Assembly (NCBI RefSeq): GCF_000019785.1
Contig: NC_010524.1
Span: forward strand, 2,108,001-2,172,000
Length of the DNA: 64,000 bases
Direction of reading: 5' to 3'
Source of the DNA: Leptothrix cholodnii SP-6
Lineage (GTDB): Bacteria > Pseudomonadota > Gammaproteobacteria > Burkholderiales > Burkholderiaceae_C
How positions within the stretch are numbered: position 1 is the stretch's first letter; each line of letters begins with the position of its first letter. The notes under the pieces are model-generated. The model was not told where the DNA came from. It made no database searches and saw only the letters and a program-made list of their open reading frames with translations. The position numbers were made by a program, and so were the translations under genes. Shown piece after piece: positions 9,347 to 19,515 of this stretch.

Positions 9347-10924
9347 ATGGCCGAACCCATCCTGCTTGCCCAACACGGCGAGATCGAATGCCACATGCTG
9401 CCGGCGCTGGCCAACCGTCACGGCCTGATCACCGGCGCCACCGGCACCGGCAAGACCATCACGCTGCAGAAGCTGGCCGAGAGCTTCTCGCTGATCGGCG
9501 TGCCGGTCTTCATGGCCGACGTCAAGGGCGACCTGACCGGCATCACGCAGACCGGCAGCGCCAACGCCAGGCTGGCCAAGGTGCTGGCCGAACGCGGCTT
9601 GCCCGAGCCGGCCTGGGGCGCCTGCCCGGCCACGCTGTGGGACGTCTTCGGCGAGCAGGGCCACCCGGTGCGCGCCACCGTGTCCGACATGGGCCCGCTG
9701 CTGCTGGCGCGCATGCTCAACCTCAACGAGACGCAGCAGGGCGTGCTGTCGATGGCGTTTCGCATCGCCGACGACAACGGCCTGCTGCTGCTCGACCTGA
9801 AGGATCTGCGCGCCATGCTGCAGTACCTGGGCGAGAACGCCAGCGAGTTCACGACCGAATACGGCAACATCAGCGCCGCCTCGGTGGGCGCGATCCAGCG
9901 CGGCCTGCTGCAGATCGAGGAGCAAGGCGGCGACAGGTTCTTCGGCGAGCCGATGCTCGCGATCGACGACTTCATGCAGACCGTCGACGGCCGCGGTGTC
10001 ATCAACATCCTGGCCGCTGACAAGCTGATGAACGCGCCGCGGCTCTACGCCACCTTCCTGCTGTGGATGCTGTCGGAGCTGTTCGAACTGCTGCCCGAGG
10101 TCGGCGACCTCGAGAAGCCCAAGCTCGCGTTCTTCTTCGACGAGGCGCACCTGCTGTTCAAGGACGCGCCGGCCGCGCTGGTCGAGCGCATCGAGCTGGT
10201 GGTGCGGCTGGTGCGCTCCAAGGGCGTGGGCGTCTATTTCGTGACGCAGAACCCGCTCGACATCCCCGACAGCGTGCTCGGCCAGCTCGGCAACCGCATC
10301 CAGCACGCGCTGCGCGCCTTCACGCCGCGTGACCAGAAGGCGGTCAAGGCGGCGGCCGAGACCATGCGCGCCAACCCCGGGCTCGACGTCGCCAGCGCGA
10401 TCACCGAGCTGGCGGTCGGCGAGGCGCTGGTCAGCCTGCTCGACGAGAAGGGCCGCCCGGGCGTGACCCAGCGCGTCTTCGTGCTGCCGCCGGGCAGCCA
10501 GATCGGCCCGATCGATGCCGAGCAGCGCAAGCGCCTGCTCGCCGAATCGCTGGTCGCGGGGGTCTACGAAAAGACCATCGACCGCGAATCGGCGCATGAA
10601 AAGCTCAAGGGCCGCGCCGCGCAATCCGTCGAAGCGGGCGAACACAAGCGTGACGGTGGCGGCCTGGCCGGCCGAGGCGCCGGTGCGGGCGAGGCCGCCC
10701 CCGGTGCCGCCGACGAGAGCGGCGGCGGCATGGCGGGCGCGCTGATGAGCGGCCTGGGCGGCTTGCTGTTCGGCTCGACCGGGCCGCGCGGCGGCCGCCA
10801 TGACGGCCTGGCGCAGACCATGGCCAAGTCGGCGGTGCGCTCGGTCGGCTCGGCGGTCGGCCGCGAGATCATCCGCGGCGTGCTGGGCTCGCTGCTGGGC
10901 GGCGGCTCGTCACGGCGTCGCTGA
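9347..10924 (+). CDS. HerA/YjgR-type ATPase (DUF853 family)
   Basis: A 525-residue P-loop ATPase of the HerA-FtsK superfamily, YjgR/DUF853 group; its role is unknown, though it is often called a helicase-like protein. Walker A is GATGTGKT (residues 28-35) and Walker B is the acidic [11 protein letters not shown]; further conserved blocks are [12 protein letters not shown] and [35 protein letters not shown]. The last 90 residues are Gly/Ala-rich and low in complexity. The start at 9347 begins [11 protein letters not shown]; the frame is open for over 1,000 codons upstream only because of high GC. Confidence 0.92.
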   Translation: MAEPILLAQHGEIECHMLPALANRHGLITGATGTGKTITLQKLAESFSLIGVPVFMADVKGDLTGITQTGSANARLAKVLAERGLPEPAWGACPATLWDVFGEQGHPVRATVSDMGPLLLARMLNLNETQQGVLSMAFRIADDNGLLLLDLKDLRAMLQYLGENASEFTTEYGNISAASVGAIQRGLLQIEEQGGDRFFGEPMLAIDDFMQTVDGRGVINILAADKLMNAPRLYATFLLWMLSELFELLPEVGDLEKPKLAFFFDEAHLLFKDAPAALVERIELVVRLVRSKGVGVYFVTQNPLDIPDSVLGQLGNRIQHALRAFTPRDQKAVKAAAETMRANPGLDVASAITELAVGEALVSLLDEKGRPGVTQRVFVLPPGSQIGPIDAEQRKRLLAESLVAGVYEKTIDRESAHEKLKGRAAQSVEAGEHKRDGGGLAGRGAGAGEAAPGAADESGGGMAGALMSGLGGLLFGSTGPRGGRHDGLAQTMAKSAVRSVGSAVGREIIRGVLGSLLGGGSSRRR

Positions 10925-10935
10925 GGGGCGGCGCG

Positions 10936-11424
10936 ATGATCTGGGTGGTCCGTCTGATCATGCTCGGCGTCGGCCTGACGCTGCTGGTGCTGCTGGCGGC
11001 TCAGCTGGGGCTGTTCCAGGGCCAGGCGCCGGGCGACCTGGGCGTGCGTGACGGCCGGCTGAAGCCCCCGTCGCGCACCCCCAACAGCGTCAGCAGCCAG
11101 GCCGATCTCTACCCCGAGCATCCGCAGCTCGCCTACGCCCGCATCGAGCCGCTGCCGATGCCGGGCGATGCGCGCCAGACGATGGCGCGCCTGCAGGGCG
11201 TGGTCGGCGCGATGCGCGGCGCGCGCATCGTCGAGCAGAAGGACGACTACCTCTACGCCCGCTTCACCACGCCGCTGATGCGTTATGTCGACGATGTCGA
11301 GTTCTGGCTCGACCCGGTCGCGCAGGTGGTGCAGGTGCGCTCGGCCTCGCGCCTGGGCCACGGCGACCTGGGGCTCAACCGCAAGCGCGTCGAGCAGATC
11401 CGGGCGGCACTCGCCAGCCCTTGA
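10936..11424 (+). CDS. DUF1499 family membrane-anchored protein
   Basis: A 162-residue protein with one N-terminal membrane segment (about residues 4-26, rich in Leu and Val) and a DUF1499 domain: LKPPSRTPNSVSSQAD opens the domain, and the middle part ARIVEQKDDYLYARFTTPL...DDVEFWLD and the end VQVRSASRLGHGDLGLNRKRVE fit the family. The function is unknown. It follows the HerA-like ATPase after 11 bases with GAGGGG just upstream, so the two are probably co-transcribed; this gives no clear functional link. Confidence 0.88.
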   Translation: MIWVVRLIMLGVGLTLLVLLAAQLGLFQGQAPGDLGVRDGRLKPPSRTPNSVSSQADLYPEHPQLAYARIEPLPMPGDARQTMARLQGVVGAMRGARIVEQKDDYLYARFTTPLMRYVDDVEFWLDPVAQVVQVRSASRLGHGDLGLNRKRVEQIRAALASP

Positions 11425-11543
11425 ACGGCTGCGCGCCAAGGGCGAAAGCGGGTAAACCCGCCCGATAGAATCCGCCGCCAAGGCGCTACAGCAGCCGGCC
11501 CCGCCGCCTGGCGCCACCCCATCCACAGCCTGCACGGGTTCCC

Positions 11544-13403
<1,860 letters not shown>

Positions 13404-13424
13404 TGTCGCCGGCACCGGCCCGCG

Positions 13425-14066
13425 TCAAAGCACGAAGATGCTCACCGGATCGCTCCAGCGCCCGCCGCCTTTGCCGTTGACACCGCGCACGCGCACCCAC
13501 GTGTCCTGCTTGACGGGCAGATCGGTGATCGTGATGCCCGTGCTGCCGATGGCCGTCAGTGCGTGTTTCCAGTTGGCGTCCAGCATCGGGTCGCCCTGGG
13601 TGACTTGCATCTCGTAGCTGCCGGCTCCGTCCAGGCGCCGCATGCGCACGTCGACGCTGCCGCTGATCTGGCCGTGCAGCAGCTTCAAGCCGTCCGGCGC
13701 CGGCAGCTGATCGGTGCCGGGCCGGCTGTTCTCGCGGCGCAGGTCGAATCGGGTCGTGGCCAGCGCCTGCGCATCGGCGCGATCGGCAAATTCGAGGTAC
13801 TGCGCCAGCTTCCTGAGCATCTCGGTCAGCACCTCGCGCGCCACCTTGCGCTGGCCGATCTTGGCGGTGTCGCGCGTGCCGCAGGCTTGAACGGCATCGC
13901 GGTAGGTTTCCAGGGCGGCGGTCAACGTCGCCGTGCTCGGCGCCGGCGCCGGCCACGGCTCGGGAAAATGCGGATTGGCGATCATCGCCCGGATGATGAC
14001 GTCGGCCTTGGCCTGGAATCCAGCTTCGTTGAGCTGGTCGAACTGCACTATCAGCCTCGTTTGCAT
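13425..14066 (-). CDS. Hypothetical protein with C-terminal fibronectin type III-like domain
   Basis: A 213-residue protein of unknown function. The N-terminal roughly 120 residues look alpha-helical (QFDQLNEAGFQAKADVIIRAM, KVAREVLTEMLRKLAQYLEFA); the C-terminal 90 look like one fibronectin III domain (VDVRMRRLDGAGSYEMQVTQGDP, ITDLPVKQDTWVRVRGVNGKGGGRWSDPVSIFVL). No signal peptide or membrane segment is seen. The start at 14066 is preferred because GGGAG lies five bases upstream; Met codons at 14078 and further upstream have no such site. It stands alone between glnS (convergent) and a short gap. The domain call is by pattern only. Confidence 0.7.
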   Translation of the reverse strand: MQTRLIVQFDQLNEAGFQAKADVIIRAMIANPHFPEPWPAPAPSTATLTAALETYRDAVQACGTRDTAKIGQRKVAREVLTEMLRKLAQYLEFADRADAQALATTRFDLRRENSRPGTDQLPAPDGLKLLHGQISGSVDVRMRRLDGAGSYEMQVTQGDPMLDANWKHALTAIGSTGITITDLPVKQDTWVRVRGVNGKGGGRWSDPVSIFVL

Positions 14067-14247
14067 GAAAACTCCCATGGGGGTGGTTGGAGATTTCATT
14101 GTTCGTGCTGACACCCCCCAGGCCGTCTCCCTCCAAAGGGGGTATCGGCGTGAGGAAATCACACCGGCGGAAGTGGTTTTGGGGGATACGGGCGCTGCCG
14201 TACGCTGCGCAGCCGGTTGCGTAGCCAGCGCGTGGTTCCTTCGGCCT

Positions 14248-14706
14248 CTACTTCTGAAACTGGATCGGCGCGCCGTTGACTGCCCAGGCGACGCCGAATC
14301 GGTCGGTCAGCATGCCGAAGACCTCGGCCCAGAACGACGGCGCAAGGGGCATCGTGACCTGGCCACCCTGCGAAAGCGCGTCGAACGCGCTGCGCGCCTG
14401 ATCGACCGTGTCGTACTGCAGCGCAAGCATCACGCCCTTGATGCCGTCGAAGGGCATGCCGGGCGGGACGTCGCCCGCGAAAATCATGGCGCCCCCGGGC
14501 AGCGCCAGGCAGGCGTGCATGATGCCGTCGCCCGTGGGCGGCGCGCCGCCGTCGGCGCAGCCCGTGTCGGCGTTGGCGGGCGACGCTGGCATGTCGGCGT
14601 ACGACATCATCGTTTCGATGGTCGCGCCAAGGGTCTTGGCGTAGAACGCATACGCCTCTCGCGTCGTCCCGGGAAAACTCAGGTAAGGGGTAACGGTCGT
14701 GGTCAT
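14248..14706 (-). CDS. VOC family protein, PhnB-like
   Basis: A 152-residue member of the glyoxalase/VOC fold, PhnB (YjdN) group. It begins MTTTVTPYLSFPGTTREAYAFYAKTLGA and ends with SFWAEVFGMLTDRFGVAWAVN, the usual PhnB signature; a Cys-containing loop (DTGCADGGAPP) sits in the middle. The start at 14706 is supported by AAGGAG eight bases upstream. These proteins are annotated as 3-demethylubiquinone methyltransferase-like or dioxygenase-like, but few have a known substrate. It is the last core gene before the accessory region. Confidence 0.9.
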   Translation of the reverse strand: MTTTVTPYLSFPGTTREAYAFYAKTLGATIETMMSYADMPASPANADTGCADGGAPPTGDGIMHACLALPGGAMIFAGDVPPGMPFDGIKGVMLALQYDTVDQARSAFDALSQGGQVTMPLAPSFWAEVFGMLTDRFGVAWAVNGAPIQFQK

Positions 14707-15270
14707 CGCATCTCCTTCGAGCGAGTCATGGAGGTCATCAAGTCCGACGATATGGCCGGTACTCCCACGACGAACGACCGGCAGCGGTTTCGACAACGTC
14801 CCATCGGCGGCTCGCGATGGCGTTGCGCTTACGCGTCAGGACTTGAGCTGAAGGACAGCTGCCGGCCGGGATCGTGGCGTTGGCACGGTCGACCGGCAGT
14901 TTCCGTTGACTGCGACCCGCGGGAGTCGATCCGTTGCTGCCGGTCTGCTCAGGGTCACCAACGGCAGCAACGCAGCGGTTGCGGTGAGTGGCGGCCGGCG
15001 GGCGGACTCACGCTGACCGCCATCAAGCCGACCTCCAACCTATCGGTCGGCGCTGCCATAAATGTCAGCGAAGGGAGGGACAGCTGCCGCCCGAGTTGCC
15101 ACCTTGACGTCTCGAACCGTGAACGACCGGTCCGTGCCAGCGCGGCGGACTCGACTCGACCCTTAGACGTCGTAGCCAACGCGACCCCCAGATCCGGAGT
15201 GCAGGGGAAGCGGTCATTCAACTTGACGGCTCGAAGGGCGACTCCCGGCACGTAGCCGGCGGCAGCGGCC
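14707..15270. other. Gene-poor spacer before the accessory region
   Basis: 564 bases with no supportable gene. The right-hand part (about 14900-15055) is an imperfect inverted copy of a stretch at about 22175-22330; it is listed separately as a repeat. Short open frames here have no family similarity and no good ribosome site. Confidence 0.7.
14900..15055 (-). repeat. Imperfect inverted repeat, left copy
   Basis: Read on the minus strand this block aligns with 22175-22330 on the plus strand. Exact shared stretches include the 12-mer GTCAGCGTGAGT (15006-15017 reversed; 22206-22217) and GGCAGCAACGG-TCGA (14926-14941 reversed; 22282-22297), plus CTGCG-TGCTGCC between them and CGCAG after them. 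The order and spacing are kept but many positions differ, so this is an old or mosaic repeat rather than a fresh duplication. The pair encloses the GC-poor Gabija/IS/CHAT segment. Confidence 0.65.
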
Positions 15271-16302
15271 TCAGGAGCGCCTGCAGGCCTTCAGCAGTGA
15301 CTCGGGGACGAAGGTGAGCTTGCCCCTCGCCCGGGAACAGGCAACGTACAGCTTGTTGCGTGTCTCCGGGTTGATTGTGCGGAAGCTGCTGGCTTGCCAC
15401 GCCTTCACGTTCCCTGGATTCAGGGCTACACACACATCTCCGTAGCTGTCCATGCCCTTCGAAGCGCCCCAGTTCTGCGAGAAGCAGCCGTACTTGTAGT
15501 GCTCCTTGTAGAACAGCTTGACTGTCGCCGGATCTTCGAAGAGAGCGGCCACTGCGGTTGGATCGTCTTCGAATCGCACCACGCTGGCCCGCTCGTCATG
15601 CGACTCGATCTCGATGCCGATCATCTGCGTGATGAAGTCACAGACGCTCTTGCTGCACCGGCGGCTCCGCTTGAGGCTGTCGGTGTCGACGTTCAGCCGA
15701 GCCCGCTCGAACTTCTTCTTGTAGGCGCCGTAGTCGGCGTGAAGGCTTGCGTTGACGTTGCCGTCACGACTCGTGTCGAACGTGTGCTGGTGGAAGTCGC
15801 CGACAAAGGTCATGTCCAAGCGAGCCTCGCTGATGGCCATCAGGAAGTTGAAGTCGTGCCCTCCGAAGTCCTGGACCTCGTCCACGAGGAACACATCGAA
15901 GTACTTCTCCATCCGCGCCACCACGGCGCCGTGCAGGCCGCATTGCTCGATGAACTTGGCGAGCCGGTTGGCATACAGCCAGCGGCCAGCCGTCATGTAG
16001 CGCCGGTCATTGGTCAGGGGGTAGTTCGGAAACCGCTCTGGCGTGCTGAAGGTGATGCCCCGCGTGCCCTTCTTGGATCGCAGGAACGGCCGGTAGCAAA
16101 AGCTATGCAGGAAGCTGAAGTAAGTGTAGATCGCGATGTTGGGCGGCACGTAGCCGAAGCGCTCGATGACCTTGGCCCGCAGGTTGTCGTGATTGGCGTC
16201 GGTGTAGGTGACCAGCAGGAAGCGCCGCACCTCGTCCAGCGCGGCAATCAGGCTGGTGGTCTTGCCCGAGCCGGCAACCGCGAAAACTACGCGCTTATCC
16301 AT
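15271..16302 (-). CDS. GajB-like UvrD/REP-type helicase domain protein (Gabija-like)
   Basis: A 343-residue superfamily 1 helicase-like protein. Walker A is AGSGKTT (residues 10-16), Walker B is LVDEVQDF (D141, E142), motif III is VGDFHQHTFDT and motif VI is KLYVACSRARGKLTF. It is clearly shorter than the roughly 490 aa of the described Bacillus GajB. Its start overlaps the end of the OLD-type nuclease gene by 16 bases on the same strand, the arrangement seen in Gabija anti-phage systems (GajA nuclease, then GajB). In Gabija, GajB is thought to sense DNA ends or nucleotide depletion and to activate GajA. Base composition is poorer in GC than in the flanking core genes. The family call is firm; the defence role is inferred from the pair. 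Confidence 0.82.
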   Translation of the reverse strand: MDKRVVFAVAGSGKTTSLIAALDEVRRFLLVTYTDANHDNLRAKVIERFGYVPPNIAIYTYFSFLHSFCYRPFLRSKKGTRGITFSTPERFPNYPLTNDRRYMTAGRWLYANRLAKFIEQCGLHGAVVARMEKYFDVFLVDEVQDFGGHDFNFLMAISEARLDMTFVGDFHQHTFDTSRDGNVNASLHADYGAYKKKFERARLNVDTDSLKRSRRCSKSVCDFITQMIGIEIESHDERASVVRFEDDPTAVAALFEDPATVKLFYKEHYKYGCFSQNWGASKGMDSYGDVCVALNPGNVKAWQASSFRTINPETRNKLYVACSRARGKLTFVPESLLKACRRS

Positions 16303-17855
16303 GCCACCGCCTGCTGGATGTAGCCCGGAACGACCAGCAGAGCTCCCTTCTTCTCCAGCAGCTGGAATGCAGCTTCGGTTTTGTTTTTCAGCATGTAGTC
16401 CTCGACGCTCAACTTCTTGCGCCCCGGTGCGAACAACTCGTCGCACACCGCCTGGTTGTCACGGTACATGCAGACCTCGAAGGTGTGCCGCGCGCTGTCC
16501 ACGTCGGCGAAGACCTGGATGGAGGCCGAGACATGGTCGGCGTAGTTCGCCACGCAGTTGGCGGCGTAGTCGCCGTCGTTGTCACGGATGGCCGCCACCT
16601 TGATGCCCAGCAGCTTCGCCAGCTCCAGGTAGCGCTTGAAGCTGGTGCCGTCGACCGAGATTACATGGACGCCATCGGCGTCTTGGCTGTGCCCAGGCGC
16701 ACTGAGCTTGTAGAGCGCTTCCATCAAGATGAACTCGGCATCGCCCTCCACCAGGATCGCCTTCTTGCACAGCGCCAGTTCCAGCACGTTGTTGTCCGGC
16801 GCCTTCATGAAGAACTCGGCCGTGCCTTGGCTTAGATTCTTGAGGCTCGCCGGCCGCGACGGGTTCTCCTCGCTCAGAATCAGCACCTTCTTCAGGTTCA
16901 GGCGCGTGGCGATGAAGCTGCTGTGGGTAGCGACGAAGAGCTGCTTTTTCACCGAGGCCCGGATGCGCTCGATAAGCTTGCGCATGTGGACGTGGCTGAG
17001 GTGGTTCTCTGGTTCCTCCAGCAGCAGAACGTCCAGTGCATGCTCCTGATTGCGCAGCGCGAACTCGGTCTTGATGAAGCACTGGCGGCCCTTGCCTTTG
17101 CTGTCGACCGGGATGTCGTCCTCGGTGAGGATGATGTCGGTCTCGACACTGGCCTTGGGGCTCGTACGGACATCAAACTTGTAGTCCTTCAGCGCTTCGT
17201 TCATCGCCTTGAAGGCTTTATCCCTAAAGTTTGCCTTGGCCTTGCGGTACTCGAAGCCGTGCTGGTTGCGCTGCGCGACGGTCGCATGCGCGGCGTACAT
17301 GGCGCGCGTGTATTCGCGCGTGGCGTACTCATTGTTGATCTGCGAGCTGTCGATCAGCAGGTGCCGCAGCGGCTTCTTGTGAGGAAAGACCGCCTCGTCG
17401 GAAAACGTCTGGAAGTGAATGCCGTAGTACTCGAACGGGAAGTTGTCGTGCTTCTCGGCCAGGATCGCCTGGACCTCCCGCGTGTACTCGTCGGCCGGCC
17501 GGCACACCATCTTGATGCCTAGGTGGTCGACGCCTTTGCTATTGTTACGGCCATCTAGGTCATGGCGCCCCGGCAGGTCATCGAAATAGACTTCAATCAA
17601 TAGCTCGGGCAGGTCTGCGACCTTGCGGCCACCGGCCAAGAACTCCGCAATGCAGTCGGCGTTGAACAGGGCTTCGATTCCGATGCTCTCGACCTTGCTG
17701 CGGCTGGCGCTGAGCACGATTTCCATCGCCTGCAGCACCGAACTTTTGCCAGCCTCGTTGCCGCCCACCAGGATGTTCAGCTCACCGTCGAATTCCAGCT
17801 CCAGCGTCCTGAAGCGCTTGAAATTCTTAAGCACCAATCGTCTTATTGTTACCAC
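16287..17855 (-). CDS. GajA-like OLD-family ATPase/TOPRIM nuclease (Gabija-like)
   Basis: A 522-residue overcoming-lysogenisation-defect (OLD) family protein. An ABC-type ATPase domain comes first, with Walker A GGNEAGKSS (residues 31-39), Walker B LLLEEPENH (277-285) and the H-loop VATHSS (308-313). The C-terminal TOPRIM nuclease domain has the acidic LVEGDAEF (E370) and RDNDGDY (D425, D427, D429). A UvrD-like gene overlaps its 3' end, which defines class 2 OLD proteins, that is Gabija. Described GajA is about 580 aa, so this is a compact form. No transposon or frameshift interrupts it, and all catalytic residues are present, so it may be functional. Confidence 0.87.
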   Translation of the reverse strand: MVTIRRLVLKNFKRFRTLELEFDGELNILVGGNEAGKSSVLQAMEIVLSASRSKVESIGIEALFNADCIAEFLAGGRKVADLPELLIEVYFDDLPGRHDLDGRNNSKGVDHLGIKMVCRPADEYTREVQAILAEKHDNFPFEYYGIHFQTFSDEAVFPHKKPLRHLLIDSSQINNEYATREYTRAMYAAHATVAQRNQHGFEYRKAKANFRDKAFKAMNEALKDYKFDVRTSPKASVETDIILTEDDIPVDSKGKGRQCFIKTEFALRNQEHALDVLLLEEPENHLSHVHMRKLIERIRASVKKQLFVATHSSFIATRLNLKKVLILSEENPSRPASLKNLSQGTAEFFMKAPDNNVLELALCKKAILVEGDAEFILMEALYKLSAPGHSQDADGVHVISVDGTSFKRYLELAKLLGIKVAAIRDNDGDYAANCVANYADHVSASIQVFADVDSARHTFEVCMYRDNQAVCDELFAPGRKKLSVEDYMLKNKTEAAFQLLEKKGALLVVPGYIQQAVAWISA

Positions 17856-18188
17856 TTCTTATTGCTCCAATTCCGAATTCGGATCTGCAATCCCAGCACT
17901 ACTGCCAAGGATGGGGCGCACAATCAGATGAATGCAGAGTCACACAGCCGGGATGGTAGCTGCGCAACGACCGCCGCTCAGTCCTGGCGTTTGCAGCGCT
18001 TCTACAATGGCTGCGCTCTAACCTAGTGGGGCCTGCCGTGTAGACCACCTGGAACCCTGTGGGTCGCACTCTGCCAGCCCTTCATTCCGTTCGTCCTTCA
18101 CCCATGATTGCGGAACCCCTTCTGAAGCTGTCTTGGACCAGAGTGAGGATGTGGCATGGCACTGGACTTGTTCGCTGAGACGGGGAAG
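17856..18188. other. Spacer between the Gabija-like pair and the IS element
   Basis: 333 bases that must contain the leftward promoter of the Gabija-like operon. On the plus strand a TACAAT hexamer is at 18003-18008 without a convincing -35 box. A short open frame with a good ribosome site begins at 18156 and runs straight into the IS end; it is listed separately. Nothing else is seen. Confidence 0.5.
18156..18188 (+). other. Possible 5' remnant of a gene cut by the IS element
   Basis: GAGGA at 18145-18149 sits six bases before an ATG at 18156, giving MALDLFAETGK up to the IS boundary at 18188. Inside the IS the frame stays open for a further 37 codons of unrelated sequence. It points in the same direction as the CHAT gene beyond the IS. 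It may be the head of a lost gene from that operon, but the fragment is too short for any family call. Confidence 0.25.
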
Positions 18189-18196
18189 TGTGCTGG

Positions 18197-19404
<1,208 letters not shown>

Positions 19405-19515
19405 CTATCGAGGTGTCCGGGAAAATTAGACCATGACACTTAGACAGCCAAGTCGAACCGGATTTGGCGGCGCACACGCAGCAGACCTGCTCTAAACGCC
19501 TCACTCCCACTGCCG

